From Zeus faber (taxonomy: Eukaryota > Chordata > Actinopteri > Zeiformes > Zeidae): DNA of 64,000 nt. Positions 36,241-50,600 of this stretch are shown piece after piece. Positions within the stretch are counted from its first letter, which is position 1; the number at the start of each line of letters is the position of its first letter. Location: positions 31,502,406-31,566,405 of the forward strand of contig OY482859.1 of NCBI GenBank assembly GCA_960531495.1, written 5' to 3'. Below the pieces are notes generated by a model. That model made no database searches. It was not told the DNA's origin and worked only from the letters and a program-made list of their open reading frames with translations. Position numbers and translations under genes: made by a program.

Positions 36241-38260
36241 CTTTTAGTCTTTCTTTCAATCTTTCAATTTTTCAATCTTTCTTTCACTCTTTCTTTTAAT
36301 CTTTCAATCTTTCTTTCATTGAATCTTTCAATCTTTCTTTCTTTTTTCAATCTTTCTTGCAATCTTTCTTTCAGTCTTTCAATATTTCTTTCAAACTTTC
36401 ATTCTTTCTTTCAATCTTTCAATCTTTCAATCTTTCAATCTTTCTTTCAATCTTTCAATCTTTCTATCAATATTTCTTTCAATCTTTCTTTCTTTAAATC
36501 TTTCTTTCAATCTTTCTTTCAAACATTCAATCTTTCTTTCAATCTTTCAATCTTACAATCTTTCTTTCAATCTTTCTTTCAATATTTCAATCTTTCTTTC
36601 ATTCTATCTTTCAATCTTTCTTTCTTTCTTTCTTTCAATCTTTCAATCTTTCTTTCATTATTTCTTTCAATCTTTCTTACTTTCAATTTTTCTATCTTTC
36701 AATATTTCTTCCTATCGTTCAATCTTTCTTTCATTATTTCTTTCAATCTTTCTTACTTTCAATTTTTCTATCTTTCAATATTTCTTCCAATCGTTCAATC
36801 TTTCTTTCATTATTTCTTTCAATCTTTCTTTTTTCAATCTTTCTTGCAATCTTTCTTTCAATTGTTTAATCTTTCAATCTTTCTTTCATTCTTTCTTTCA
36901 AAGTTTCTTTCAATCTTTCTTTAATTCTTTCATTCTTTCTTTCAAACTTTCAATCTTTCTTTCATTCTTTCTTTCAGTCTTTCAATCTTTCTTTCAATCT
37001 TTCTTTCAATCTTTCTTTCTTTCTTTATTTCAATCTTTGTTTCATTCTTTCTTACAATCTTTCTTTCTTTCAATCTTTCTTTCAATCTTTCTTTCAATCT
37101 TTCTTTCAATCGTTCTTTCTTTCTTTTAGTCTTTCTTTCAATCTTTCAATTTTTCAATCTTTCTTTCACTCTTTCTTTTAATCTTTCAATCTTTCTTTCA
37201 TTGAATCTTTCAATCTTTCTTTCTTTTTTCAATCTTTCTTGCAATCTTTCTTTCAGTCTTTCAATATTTCTTTCAAACTTTCATTCTTTCTTTCAATCTT
37301 TCAATCTTTCAATCTTTCAATCTTTCTTTCAATCTTTCAATCTTTCAATCAATATTTCTTTCAATCTTTCTTTCTTTAAATCTTTCTTTCAATCTTTCTT
37401 TCAAACATTCAATCTTTCTTTCAATCTTTCAATCTTACAATCTTTCTTTCAATCTTTCTTTCAATATTTCAATCTTTCTTTCATTCTATCTTTCAATCTT
37501 TCTTTCTTTCTTTCTTTCTTTCAATCTTTCAATCTTTCTTTCATTATTTCTTTCAATCTTTCTTACTTTCAATTTTTCTATCTTTCAATATTTCTTCCTA
37601 TCGTTCAATCTTTCTTTCATTATTTCTTTCAATCTTTCTTACTTTCAATTTTTCTATCTTTCAATATTTCTTCCAATCGTTCAATCTTTCTTTCATTATT
37701 TCTTTCAATCTTTCTTTTTTCAATCTTTCTTGCAATCTTTCTTTCAATTGTTTAATCTTTCAATCTTTCTTTCATTCTTTCTTTCAAAGTTTCTTTCAAT
37801 CTTTCTTTAATTCTTTCATTCTTTCTTTCAAACTTTCAATCTTTCTTTCATTCTTTCTTTCAGTCTTACAATCTTTCTTTCAATCTTTCTTTCAATCTTT
37901 CTTTCTTTCTTTATTTCAATCTTTGTTTCATTCTTTCTTACAATCTTTCTTTCTTTCAATCTTTCTTTCAATCTTTCTTTCAATCTTTCTTTCAATCTTT
38001 CTTTCAATCGTTCTTTCTTTCTTTTAGTCTTTCTTTCAATCTTTCAATTTTTCAATCTTTCTTTCACTCTTTCTTTTAATCTTTCAATCTTTCTTTCATT
38101 GAATCTTTCAATCTTTCTTTCTTTTTTCAATCTTTCTTGCAATCTTTCTTTCAGTCTTTCAATATTTCTTTCAAACTTTCATTCTTTCTTTCAATCTTTC
38201 AATCTTTCAATCTTTCAATCTTTCTTTCATTCTTTCTTTCAATCTTTCAATCTTTCTTTC
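36229..38260 (+). repeat. Tandem higher-order repeat in satellite C, offsets 882 and 898 bp
   Basis: CGTTCTTTCTTTCTTTTAGT begins at 36229, 37111 and 38009. The block CATTGAATCTTTC occurs near 36318, 37200 and 38098 with the same spacings. The 16-bp difference is a multiple of 4, as expected for added CTTTCAAT-type units. The third copy diverges after about 38230 and passes into the 23.3-kb-type module. Confidence 0.8.
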
Positions 38261-40974
38261 AATATTTCTTTCAATCTTTCTTACTTTCAATCTTTCTTTC
38301 ATTCTTTCCTTCAGTCTTTCAATATTTCTTTCAATCGTTCTTTCAATTTTTCTTTTTTTCAATCTTTTTTCATTCTTTCTTTCATTCTTTCTTTCAATCT
38401 TTCAATATTTCTTTCAATCTTTCTTTCTTTTTTCAATCTTTCTTTCATTCTTTCTATAAATCTTTCTTTCTTTCAATCTTTCTTTCAATCTTTCAATCTT
38501 TCAATCTTTCTTTAATTCTTTTATTCATTCTTTCTTTCAGTCTTTCAATCTTTCTTTATATCTTTCTTTCAATCTTTCTTTCAATCTATCAATCTTTCAA
38601 TTTTTCTTTCATTCTTTCTTTCAGTCTTTCAATCTTTCAATCTTTCTTTAAATCTTTCTTACTTTCATTCTCTCTTTCTTTCAATATTTCTTTCAATCTT
38701 TCAATCTTTCTTTCATTCTTTCATTCTTTCTTTCAATCGTTCTTTCATTCTTTCTTTCAATTTTTCATTCTTTCTTTCAATCTTTCAATCTTTCAATCTT
38801 TCTTTCAATCTTTCTTTCTTTCAATCTTTCTTTCAATCTTTCTTTCAATCTTTCTTTCATTCTTTCCTTCAGTCTTTCAATCTTTCTTTCAATCTTTCTT
38901 TTTTTCAATTTTTCTTTCAATCTTTCTTTCATTCTTTCTTTCAATCTTTCTTTCAATCTTTCAATCTTTCTTTCAAACTTTCAATCATTATTTCAATCTT
39001 TCAATCTTTCAATCTTTCTTTCAATCTTTCAATCTTTCTTTCAATATTTCTTTCAATCTTTCTTTCTTTAAATCTTTCTTTCAATCTTTATTTCAAACAT
39101 TCAATCTTTCTTTCAATCTTTCAATCTTTCTTTCAATCTTTCAATCTTTCTTTCATTCTTTCTTTCAATCTTTCAATCTTTCTTTCATTCTTTCTTTCAA
39201 TCTTTCTTACTTTCAATTTTTCGATCTTTCAATATTTCTTCCAATCTTTCAATCTTTCTTTTGTTATTTCTTTCAATCTTTCTTTCTATAAATCTTTCTT
39301 TCATCTATCTTTCAATCTTTCTTTCATTCTTTCTTTCAGTCTTTCAATCTTTTTTTCAATCTTTCTTTCAATCTTTCAATCTTTCTTTCATTCTTTCTTT
39401 CAATCTTTCAATCTTGCTTTCATTCTTTCTTACTTTCAATTTTTCTATCTTTCAATATTTCTTCCAATCGTTCAATTTTTCTTTCATTATTTCTTTCAAT
39501 CTTTCTTTCTTTCAATCTTTCTTTCCAACTTTCTTTCAATCTTTCTTTCATTCTTTCTTTCAATATTTCTTTCTTCAATCTTTCTTCCAATCTTTCTTTC
39601 AATTGTTTAATCCTTCATTCTTTCTTTCATTCATTCATTCTTTCTTTCAATCGTTCTTTCATTCTTTCTTTCAATCTTTCAATCTTTCTTTAAATATTTC
39701 TTTCGATCTTTAATACTTTCAATCTTTTTTCAAACATTCAATCTTTCTTTCAATATTTCAATCTTTCAATCTTTCTTTCATTCTTTCTTTCAATCTTTCA
39801 ATCTTCCTTTCATTCATTCTTTCTATCTTTCTTACTTTCAATCTTTCTTTGTTTAAATCTCTCTTTCAAACTTTCTTTCAAACTTTCAATCATTATTTCA
39901 ATCTTTCATTCTTTCCATCTTTCTTGCAATCTTTCTTTCAATTCTTTAATCTTTCAATGTTTCTTTCATTCTTTCTTTCAGTCTTTCAATCTTTTTTTCA
40001 ATCTTTCTTTCATTCTTTCTTTCAATCTTTCTGTCCGTCATTCTTTCTTTCAGTCTTTCTTTCAATCATTCAATCATTCAATCTTTCTTTCTTTCAATCT
40101 TTCTTTCAATCTTTCTTTCATTCTTTATTTCAATCTTTGTTTCTTTCAGTCTTTCAATCTTTCTTTCAATCTTTCTTTCAATCTTTCTTTCAATCTTTCA
40201 ATCTTTCTTTCATTCTTTCTTTCAATATTTCAATCTTTCAATCTTTCTTTCATTCGTTCTTTAAATCTTTCAATCTTTCTTTCATTCTTTCTTTCATTCT
40301 TTCTTTCAATCTTTTTTTTGTTATTTCTTTCAATCTTTCTTTCAATATTTCTTTCAATCTTTCTTTCTTTAAATCTTTCTTTCAATCTTTCTTTCAAACT
40401 TTCAATCTTTATTTCAATCTTTCAATCTTTCAACCTTTCTTTCAATCGTTCTTTAGATCTTTCAATCTTTCTTTCATTCTTTATTTCAATCTATAAATCT
40501 TTCAATCTTTCTTTAATTCTTTTATTCATTCTTTCTTTCAGTCTTTCAATCTTTCTTTAAATCTTTCTTTCAATCTTTCTTTCAATCTTTCAATCTTTCA
40601 ATTTTTCTTTCATTCTTTCTTTCAATCTTTATTACTTTCAATCTTTCTTTCAATCTTTCAATCTTTCATTCTCTCTTTCTTTCAATATTTCTTTCAATCT
40701 TTCAATCTTTCTTTCATTCTTTCTTTCAATTGTTCTTTCATTCTTTCTTTCAATTTTTCATTCTTTCTTTCAATCTTTCAATCTTTCAATCTTTCTTTCT
40801 TTCAATCTTTCTTTCAATCTTTCTTTTATTCTTTCCTTCAGTCTTTCAATCTTTCTTTCAATCTCTCTTTTTTTCAATCTTTCTTTCAATCTTTCTTTCA
40901 TTCTTTCTTTCAATCTTTCTTTCAATCTTTCAATCTTTCTTTCAATATTTCTTTCAATCTTTCTTACTTTCAAT

Positions 40975-43900
40975 CTTTCTTTCTTTAAATCGTTCTTTCA
41001 ATCTTTCTTTCAAACTTTCAATCATTATTTCAATCTTTTACTCTTTCAATCTTACTTTCAATCTTTCAATCTTTCTTTCAATATTTCTTTCAATATTTCT
41101 TTCTTTAAATCTTTCTTTCAATCTTTCTTTCAAACATTCAATCTTTCTTTCAATCTTTCAATCTTTCAATCTTTCTTTCAATCTTTCTTTCAATCTTTCA
41201 ATCTTTCTTTCATTCTATCTTTCAATATTTCAATCTTTCAATATTTCAATCTTTCAATCTTTCTTTCATTCTTTCTTTCAATCTTTCAATCTTTCTTTCA
41301 ATATTTCTTTCAATCTTTCTTTCTTTCAATCTTTCTTTCCATCTTTCTTTCAATCTTTCTTTCAATATTTCTTTCAATCTTTCTTTCTTTCAATCTTTCT
41401 TTCCATCTTTCTTTCAATCTTTCTTTCATTCTTTCTTTCAATATTTCAATCTTTCAATCTTTCTTTCATTCTTTCTTACTTTCAATTTTTCTATCTTTAT
41501 TTCTTTCAATCTTTCTTTCTTTCTTACTTTCAATCGTTCTTTCATTCTTTCTTTCAATCTTTCAATCTTTCAATTTTTCTTTCATTCTTTCTTTCAATCT
41601 TTATTACTTTCAATCTTTCTTTCAATCTTTCAATCTTTCATTCTCTCTTTCGTTCAATATTTCTTTCAATCTTTCAATCTTTCTTTCATTCTTTCTTTCA
41701 ATTGTTCTTTCATTCTTTCTTTCAATTTTTCATTCTTTCTTTCAATCTTTCAATCTTTCAATCTTTCTTTCTTTCAATCTTTCTTTCAATCTTTCTTTTA
41801 TTCTTTCCTTCAGTCTTTCAATCTTTCTTTCAATCTCTCTTTTTTTCAATCTTTCTTTCAATCTTTCTTTCATTCTTTCTTTCAATCTTTCTTTCAATCT
41901 TTCAATCTTTCTTTCAATATTTCTTTCAATCTTTCTTTCTTTCTTACTTTCAATCGTTCTTTCATTCTTTCTTTCAATATTTCAATCTTTCAATATTTCT
42001 TTCATTCTTTCTTTCAGTCTTTCAATCTTTCTTTCAAACTTTCAATCTTTCTTTCAATCTTTCAATCTTTCAATCTTTCTTTCAATTTTTCTTTCAATCT
42101 TTCAGTCTTTCGTTCATTCTTTCTTTCAATCTTTCAATCTTTCAGTCTTTCAATCTTTCTTTCATTCTTTCTTTCAATCTTTCAATCTTTCTTTCAATAT
42201 TTCTTTCAATCTTTCTTTCTTTCTTACTTTCAATCTTTCTTTCATTCTTTCTTTCAATATTTCAATCTTTCAATATTTCTTTCATTCTTTCTTGCAATCT
42301 TTCAATCTTTCTATGATTCTTTCTTTCAAATTTTCTTACTTTCAATCTTTCTTTCAATCTGCCTTTCATTCTTTCTTTCAGTCTTTCAATCTTTCTTTCA
42401 TTATTTCTTTCAATCTTTCTTTTGTTATTTCTTTCAATCTTTATTTCTTTCAATCTTACTTTCCATCTTTCTTGCAATCTTTCTTTCAATTTTTTAATCT
42501 TTCAATGTTTCTTCCATTCTTTCCTTCAGTCTATCAATCTTTTTTTCAATCTTTCTTTCATTCTTTCTTTCAATCTTTCTGTCCGTCATTCTTTCTTTCA
42601 GTCTTTCTTTCAATCATTCAATCTTTCAATCTTTCTTTCTTTCAATCTTTTCTTCATTCTTTATTTCAATCTTTGTTTCATTCTTTCTTTCAATCTTTCT
42701 TTCAATCTTTCTTTCAATCTTTCTTTCTTTCTTTAAATCTTTCTTTCAATCTTTCTTTCAAACTTTCAATCTTTATTTCAATCTTTCAATCTTTCTTTCA
42801 ATCTTTCTTTCATTCTTTCTTTCAATATTTCAAACTTTCAATCTTTATTTCAATCTTTCAGTCTTTCTTTCAATCTTTCTTTCAATCTTTCAATCTTTCT
42901 TTCATTCTTTCTTTCAATATTTCAAACTTTCAATCTTTCTTTCATTCTTTCTTGCAATCTTTCAATCTTTCTTTCATTCTTTCTTTCAATCTTTCTTACT
43001 TTCAATCTTTCTTTCAATCTGCATTTCATTCTTTCTTTCAGTCTTTCAATCTTTCTTTCAATCTTTCTTTCAATCTTTCTTTCATTCTTTCTTTCAATCT
43101 TTCTTTCAATCTTTCAATCTTTCTTTCAATATTTCTTTCAATCTTTCTTACTTTCAATCTTTCTTTCTTTAAATCGTTCTTTCAATCTTTCTTTCAAACT
43201 TTCAATCATTATTTCAATCTTTTACTCTTTCAATCTTACTTTCAATATTTCTTTCAATATTTCTTTCTTTAAATCTTTCTTTCAATCTTTCTTTCAAACA
43301 TTCAATCTTTCTTTCAATCTTTCAATCTTTCAATCTTTCTTTCAATCTTTCTTTCAATCTTTCAATCTTTCTTTCATTCTATCTTTCAATATTTCAATCT
43401 TTCAATATTTCAATCTTTCAATCTTTCTTTCATTCTTTCTTTCAATCTTTCAATCTTTCTTTCAATATTTCTTTCAATCTTTCTTTCTTTCAATCTTTCT
43501 TTCCATCTTTCTTTCAATCTTTCTTTCAATATTTCTTTCAATCTTTCTTTCTTTCAATCTTTCTTTCCATCTTTCTTTCAATCTTTCTTTCATTCTTTCT
43601 TTCAATATTTCAATCTTTCAATCTTTCTTTCATTCTTTCTTACTTTCAATTTTTCTATCTTTATTTCTTTCAATCTTTCTTTCTTTCTTACTTTCAATCG
43701 TTCTTTCATTCTTTCTTTCAATATTTCAATCTTTCAATATTTCTTTCATTCTTTCTTTCAGTCTTTCAATCTTTCTTTCAAACTTTCAATCTTTCTTTCA
43801 ATCTTTCAATCTTTCAATCTTTCTTTCAATTTTTCTTTCAATCTTTCAGTCTTTCGTTCATTCTTTCTTTCAATCTTTCAATCTTTCAGTCTTTCAATCT

Positions 43901-44480
43901 TTCTTTCATTCTTTCTTTCAATCTTTCAATCTTTCTTTCAATATTTCTTTCAATCTTTCTTTCTTTCTTACTTTCAATCTTTCTTTCATTCTTTCTTTCA
44001 ATATTTCAATCTTTCAATATTTCTTTCATTCTTTCTTGCAATCTTTCAATCTTTCTATGATTCTTTCTTTCAAATTTTCTTACTTTCAATCTTTCTTTCA
44101 ATCTGCCTTTCATTCTTTCTTTCAGTCTTTCAATCTTTCTTTCATTATTTCTTTCAATCTTTCTTTTGTTATTTCTTTCAATCTTTATTTCTTTCAATCT
44201 TACTTTCCATCTTTCTTGCAATCTTTCTTTCAATTTTTTAATCTTTCAATGTTTCTTCCATTCTTTCCTTCAGTCTTTCAATCTTTTTTTCAATCTTTCT
44301 TTCATTCTTTCTTTCAATCTTTCTGTCCGTCATTCTTTCTTTCAGTCTTTCTTTCAATCATTCAATCTTTCAATCTTTCTTTCTTTCAATCTTTTCTTCA
44401 TTCTTTATTTCAATCTTTGTTTCATTCTTTCTTTCAATCTTTCTTTCAATCTTTCTTTCAATCTTTCTTTCTTTCTTTAA
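40975..44480 (+). repeat. Duplication in satellite C, offset 2.16-2.18 kb falling to 1744 bp
   Basis: Near the start CTCTTTCAATCTTACTTTC at 41041 recurs at 43225 (2184 bp), and TTTTTCTATCTTTATTTC near 41487 recurs about 2164 bp on. Further right the rare TTTCGTTCATTC marker at about 42108 recurs at 43852 (1744 bp), and frames at 42262, 42292 and 42422 recur at 44006, 44036 and 44166 (all 1744 bp). The downstream copy therefore lacks about 420 bp. The missing piece, about 41.5-41.9 kb, is itself a copy of about 40.55-40.97 kb. Confidence 0.75.
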
Positions 44481-44699
44481 ATCTTTCTTTCAATCTTTCT
44501 TTCAAACTTTCAATCTTTATTTCAATCTTTCAATCTTTCTTTCAATCTTTCAATCTTTCTTTCATTCTTTCTTTCAATATATCAAACTTTCAATCTTTAT
44601 TTCAATCTTTCAGTCTTTCTTTCAATCTTTCTTTCAATCTTTCAATCTTTCTTTCATTCTTTCTTTCAATATTTCAAACTTTCAATCTTTCTTTCATTC

Positions 44700-47600
44700 T
44701 TTCTTGCAATCTTTCAATCTTTCTTTCATTCTTTCTTTCAATCTTTCTTACTTTCAATCTTTCTTTCAATCTGCATTTCATTCTTTCTTTCAGTCTTTCA
44801 ATCTTTCTTTAAATCTTTCTTTCAATCTTTCTTTCAAACTTTCAATCTTTCTTTCATTCTTTCTTTCAATCTTTCTGTCAGTCAATCTTTCTTTCAGTCT
44901 TTCTTTCAGTCATTCAATCTTTCAATCTTTCCTTCAATATTTATTTCTTTCAATCTTTCTTTCAATCTTTCTTTCATTCTTTCCTTCAGTCGTTCAATCA
45001 TTCTTTCAATCTTTCTTTTTTTCAATCTTTCTTTCAATCTTTCTTTCATCCTTTCTTTCAATCTTTCGTTCAGTATTTCTTTCAATCTTTCTTACTTTCA
45101 ATCTTTCTTTGTTTAAATCTTTCTTTCAAACTTTCTTTCAAACTTTTAATCATTATTTCAATCTTTCATTCTTTCCATCTTTCTTGCAATCTTTCTTTCA
45201 ATTGTTTAATCTTTCAATGTTTCTTTCATTCTTATTTTCAGTCTTTCAATCTTATTTCAATCTTTCTTTCATTCTTTCTTTCAATCTTTCTGTCCGTCAT
45301 TCTTTCTTTCAGTCTTTCTTTCAATTATTCAATCTTTCTTTCTTTCAATCTTTCTTTCAATCTTTCTTTCAATCTTTCTTTCTTTCTTTAAATCTTTCTT
45401 TCAATCTTTCTTTCAAACTTTCAATCTTTATTTCAATCTTTCAATCTTTCTTTCAATCTTTCAATCTTTCTTTCAATCTTTCTTTCAATATTTCAATCTT
45501 TCAATATTTCTTTCATTCTTTCTTGCAATCTTTCAATCTTTCTATGATTCTTTCTTTCAATTTTTCTTACTTTCAATCTTTCTTTCAATCTGCCTTTCAT
45601 TCTTTCTTTCAGTCATTCAATATTTCTTTCATTATTTCTTTCAATCTTTCTTTTGTTATTTCTTTCAATCTTTATTTCTTTCAATCTTACTTTCCATCTT
45701 TCTTGCAATCTTTCTTTCAATTTTTTAATCTTTCAATGTTTCTTCCATTCTTTCTTTCAGTCTTTCAATGTTTTTTTCAATCTTTCTTTCATTCTTTCTT
45801 TCAATCTTTCTGTCCGTCATTGTTTCTTTCAGTCTTTCTTTCAATCATTCAATCTTTCAATCTTTCTTTCTTTCAATCTTTCTTTCATTCTTTATTTCAA
45901 TCTTTGTTTCATTCTTTCTTTCAATCTATCTTTCAATCTTTCTTTCAATCTTTCTTTCTTTCTTTAAATCTTTCTTTCAATCTTTCTTTCAAACTTTCAA
46001 TCTTTATTTCAATCTTTCAATCTTTCTTTCAATCTTTCAATCTTTCTTTCATTCTTTCTTTCAATATTTCAAACTTTCAATCTTTATTTCAATCTTTCAG
46101 TCTTTCTTTCAATCTTTCTTTCAATCTTTCAATCTTTCTTTCATTCTTTCTTTCAATATTTCAAACTTTCAATATTTCTTTCATTCTTTCTTGCAATCTT
46201 TCAATCTTTCTTTCATTCTTTCTTTCAATCTTTCTTACTTTCAATCTTTCTTTCAATCTGCATTTCATTCTTTCTTTCAGTCTTTCAATCTTTTTTTCAA
46301 TCATTCTTTCATTCTTTCTTTCAATCTTTCTGTCCGTCATTCTTTCTTTCAGTCTTTCTTTCAATCATTCAATCTTTCAATCTTTCTTTCTTTCAATCTT
46401 TCTTTCATTCTTTATTTCAATCTTTGTTTCATTCTTTCTTTCAATCTTTCTTTCAATCTTTCTTTCAATCTTTCTTTCTTTCTTTAAATCTTTCTTTCAA
46501 TCTTTCTTTCAAACTTTCAATCTTTATTTCAATCTTTCAATCTTTCTTTCAGTCTTTCAATCTTTCTTTCATTCTTTCTTTCAATATTTCAAACTTTGAA
46601 TCTTTATTTCAATCTTTCAGTCTTTCTTTCAATCTTTCTTTCAATCTTTCAATCTTTCTTTCATTCTTTCTTTCAATATTTCAAACTTTCAATATTTCTT
46701 TCATTCTTTCTTGCAATCTTTCAATCTTTCTTTCATTCTTTCTTTCAATCTTTCTTACTTTCAATCTTTCTTTCAATCTGCATTTCATTCTTTCTTTCAG
46801 TCTTTCAATCTTTCTTTAAATCTTTCTTTCAAACTTTCAATCTTTCTTTCATTCTTTCTTTCAATCTTTCTGTCAGTCAATCTTTCTTTCAGTCTTTCTT
46901 TCAAACTTTCAATCTTTATTTCAATCTTTCAATCTTTCAATCTTTCAATCTTTCTTTCAATCTTTCTTTCATCTTTCAATCTTTCTTTCATTCTTTCTTT
47001 CAATATTTCAATCTTTCAATCTTTCTTTCATTCTTTCTTACTTTAAATTTTTCTATCTTTATTTCTTTCAATCTTTCTTTCCATCTATCTTTCAATCTTT
47101 CTTTCATTCTTTCTTTCAATCTTTCTTTTGTTATTTCTTTCAATCTTTCTTTCTTTCAATATTTCTTTCATTCTTTCTTTCAATCTTTCTTTTTTCAATC
47201 TTTCTTGCAATCTTTCTTTCAATTTTTGAATCATTCAATCTTTCAATCTTTCTTTCTTTCAATCTTTCAATCTTTCTTTCATTCTTTCATTCTTTCTTTC
47301 AATCTTTCTTTTTTAAATATTTCTTGCAATCTTTCTTTCAATTGTTGAATCTTTCAATCTTTCTTTCATTCTTTCTTCCAGTCTTTCAATCTTTTTTTCA
47401 ACTTTCTTTCAATCTTTCAATTTTTCAATCTTTCTTTCATTCTTTCTTTTAATCTTTCAATCTTTCTTTCATTCTTTCTTTCAATCTTTCTGTCTTTCAA
47501 TTTTTCATTCAATCTTTCTTTCATTCCTTCTTCAATCTTTCTTTCAAATTTTCTTTCAATCTTTCTTTTTTCAATCTTTCTTGCAATCATTCTTTCAATT

Positions 47601-50600
47601 GTTGAATCTTTCAATCTTTCTTTCATTCTTTCTTCCAGTCTTTCAATCTTTTTTTCAATCTTTCTTTCAATCTTTCAATTTTTCAATCTTTCTTTCATTC
47701 TTTCTTTTAATCTTTCAATCTTTCTTTCAATCTTTCAATTTTTCAATCTTTCTTTCATTCTTTCTTTTAATCTTTCAATCTTTCTTTCATTGTTTCTTTC
47801 AATCTTTCTGACTTTCAATATTTCATTCAATCTTTCTTTCATTCCTTCTTTCAATCTTTCTTTCAAATTTTCTTTCAATCTTTCTTTTTTCAATCTTTCT
47901 TTCATTCTTTCTTTCAGTCTTTCAAAATTTGTTTCAAACTTTCAATCTTTCTTTCAATCTTTCAGTCGTTCAATCTTTCTTTCAATCTTTCTTTGAATCT
48001 TTCAATCTTCAATCTTTCAATCTATCTTTCAGTCTTTCTTTCAATCATTCAATCTTTCAATCTTTCTTTCATTCTTTCCTTCAGTCTTTCAATCTTTCTT
48101 TCAATCTTTCTTTCAATCTTTCTTTCAATCTTTCTTTCATTCTTTCTTTCAATCCTTCTTTCAATCTTTCAATCTTTCTTTCAATATTTCTTTCAATCTT
48201 TCTTACTTTCAATCTTTCTTTCAATCTTTCTTTCAAACTTTCATTCTTTATTTCAATCTTTCAATCCCTCAATCTTTCTTTCATTCTTTCTTTCAATCTT
48301 TCTTTCAATATTTCTTTCAATCTTTCTTTCTTTAAATCTTTCTTTCAATCTTTCTTACAAACTTTCAATCTATCTTTCAATCTTTCTTTCATTCTTTCTT
48401 TCAATATTTCAATCTTTCAACCTTTCTTTCAATCTTTCTTACTTTCAATTTTTCTATCTTTCAATATTTCTTCCAATCTTTCAATCTTTCTTTTGTTATT
48501 CTTTCAATCTTTCTTTCTTTCAATCTTTCTATCCATCTATCTATCAATCTTTTTTTCATTCTTTCTTTCAATCTTTCTTTTTTCAATCTTTCTTGCAAAC
48601 TTTCTTTCAATTGTTTAATCTTTCAATCTTTCTTTCATTCTTTCTTTCAGTCTTTCAATCTTTTTTTCATTCTTTCTTTCAATATTTCAATCTTTAAATC
48701 TTTCTGTCATTCTTACTGTCAATCTTTCAATCTTTCTTTTAATCTTTCTTACTTTCAATTTTTCTATCTTTCAATATTTCTTCCAATCGTTCAATCTTTC
48801 TTTTATTATTTCTTTCAATCTTTCTTTCTTTCAATCTTTCTTTCCATCTTTCTTTCATTCTTTCTTTCAATCTTTCTTTTTTCAATATTTCTTTCAATCT
48901 GTCAATTTTTCTTTCATTCTTTCATTTTTTCTTTCAATTGTTCTTTCATTCTTTCTTTCAATCTTTCTTTAAATATTTCCATCTTTCAATCTTTCTTTCA
49001 ATCTTTCTTTCAATCTTTCAGTCTTTCTTTCATTCTTTCTTTCAATAATTCAATCTTTCAATCTTTCTTTCATTCTTTCTTTCAATCTTTCAATCTTTCT
49101 TTCATTCTTTCTTTTAATCTTTCTTACTTTCAATTTTTCTATCTTTCAATATTTCTTCCAATCGTTCAATCTTTCTTTCATTATTTCTTTCAATCTTTCT
49201 TTTGTTATTTCTTGCAATCTTTCTTTCAATTGTTTAATCTTTCATTCTTTCTTTCATTCATTCATTCTTTCTTTCAATCGTTCTTTCATTCTTTCTTTCA
49301 ATCTTTCAATCTTTCTTTAAATATTTCTTTCGATCTTTAATACTTTCAATCTTTTTTCAAACATTCAGTCTTTCTTTCAATATATCAATCTTTCAATCTT
49401 TCAATCTTTCTTTCATTCATTCTTTCAATCTTTCTTACTTTCAATTTTCTATCTTTCATTATTTCTTTCAATCTTTCTTTAGTTATTTCTTTCAATCTTA
49501 ATTTCTTTCAATCTTGCTTTCCATCTTTCTTGCAATCTTTCTTTCAATTGTTTAATCTTTCAATGTTTCTTTCATTCTTTCTTTCAGTCTTTCAATCTTT
49601 TTTTCAATCGTTCTTTCATTCTTTCTTTCAATCTTTCTGTCCGTCATTCTTTCTTTCAATCTTTCTTTCAATCTTTATTTCAATCTTTGTTTCATTCTTT
49701 CTTTCAATCTTTCTTTCAATCTTTCTTTCAATCTTTCTTTCTTTCTTTAAATCTTTCTTTCAATCTTTCTTTCAAACTTTCAATCTTTATTTCAATCTTT
49801 CAATCTTTCTTTCAATCTTTCTTTCATTCTTTCAATCTTTCTTACTTTCAATTTTTCTATCTTTCATTATTTCTTTCAATCTTTCTTTTGTTATTTCTTT
49901 CAATCTTTATTTCTTTCAATCTTACTTTCCATCTTTCTTGCAATCTTTCTTTCAATTGTTTAATCTTTCAATGTTTCTTTCATTCTTTCTTTCAGTCTTT
50001 CAATCTTTTTTTCAATCTTTCTTTCATTCTTTCTTTCAATCTTTCTGTCCGTCATTCTTTCTTTCAGTCTTTCTTTCAATCATTCAATCTTTCAATCTTT
50101 CTTTCTTTCAATCTTTCTTTCAATCTTTCTTTCATTCTTTATTTCAATCTTTGTTTCATTCTTTCTTTCAATCTTTATTTCAATCTTTCAATCTTTCAAT
50201 CTTTCTTTCATTCTTTCTTTCAATCTTTCAATCTTTCTTTCATTCTTTCTTTCAATATTTCAATCTTTCAATATTTCTTTCATTCTTTCTTGCAATCTTT
50301 CAATCTTTCTTTCATTCTTTCTTTCAATATTTCTTACTTTCAATCTTTCTTTCAATCTGCCTTTCATTCTTTCTTTCAATCTTTCAATCTTTCTTTCATT
50401 CTTTCTTTCAATCTTTCTTACTTTCAATCTTTCTTTCAATCTGCCTTTCATTCTTTCTTTCAGTCTTTCAATCTTTCTTTAAATCTTTCTTTCAATCTTT
50501 CTTTCAAACTTTCAATCTTTCTTTCATTCTTTCTTTCAATCTTTCTGTCTGTCAATCTTTCTTTCAGTCTTTCTTTCAGTCATTCAATCTTTCAATCTTT

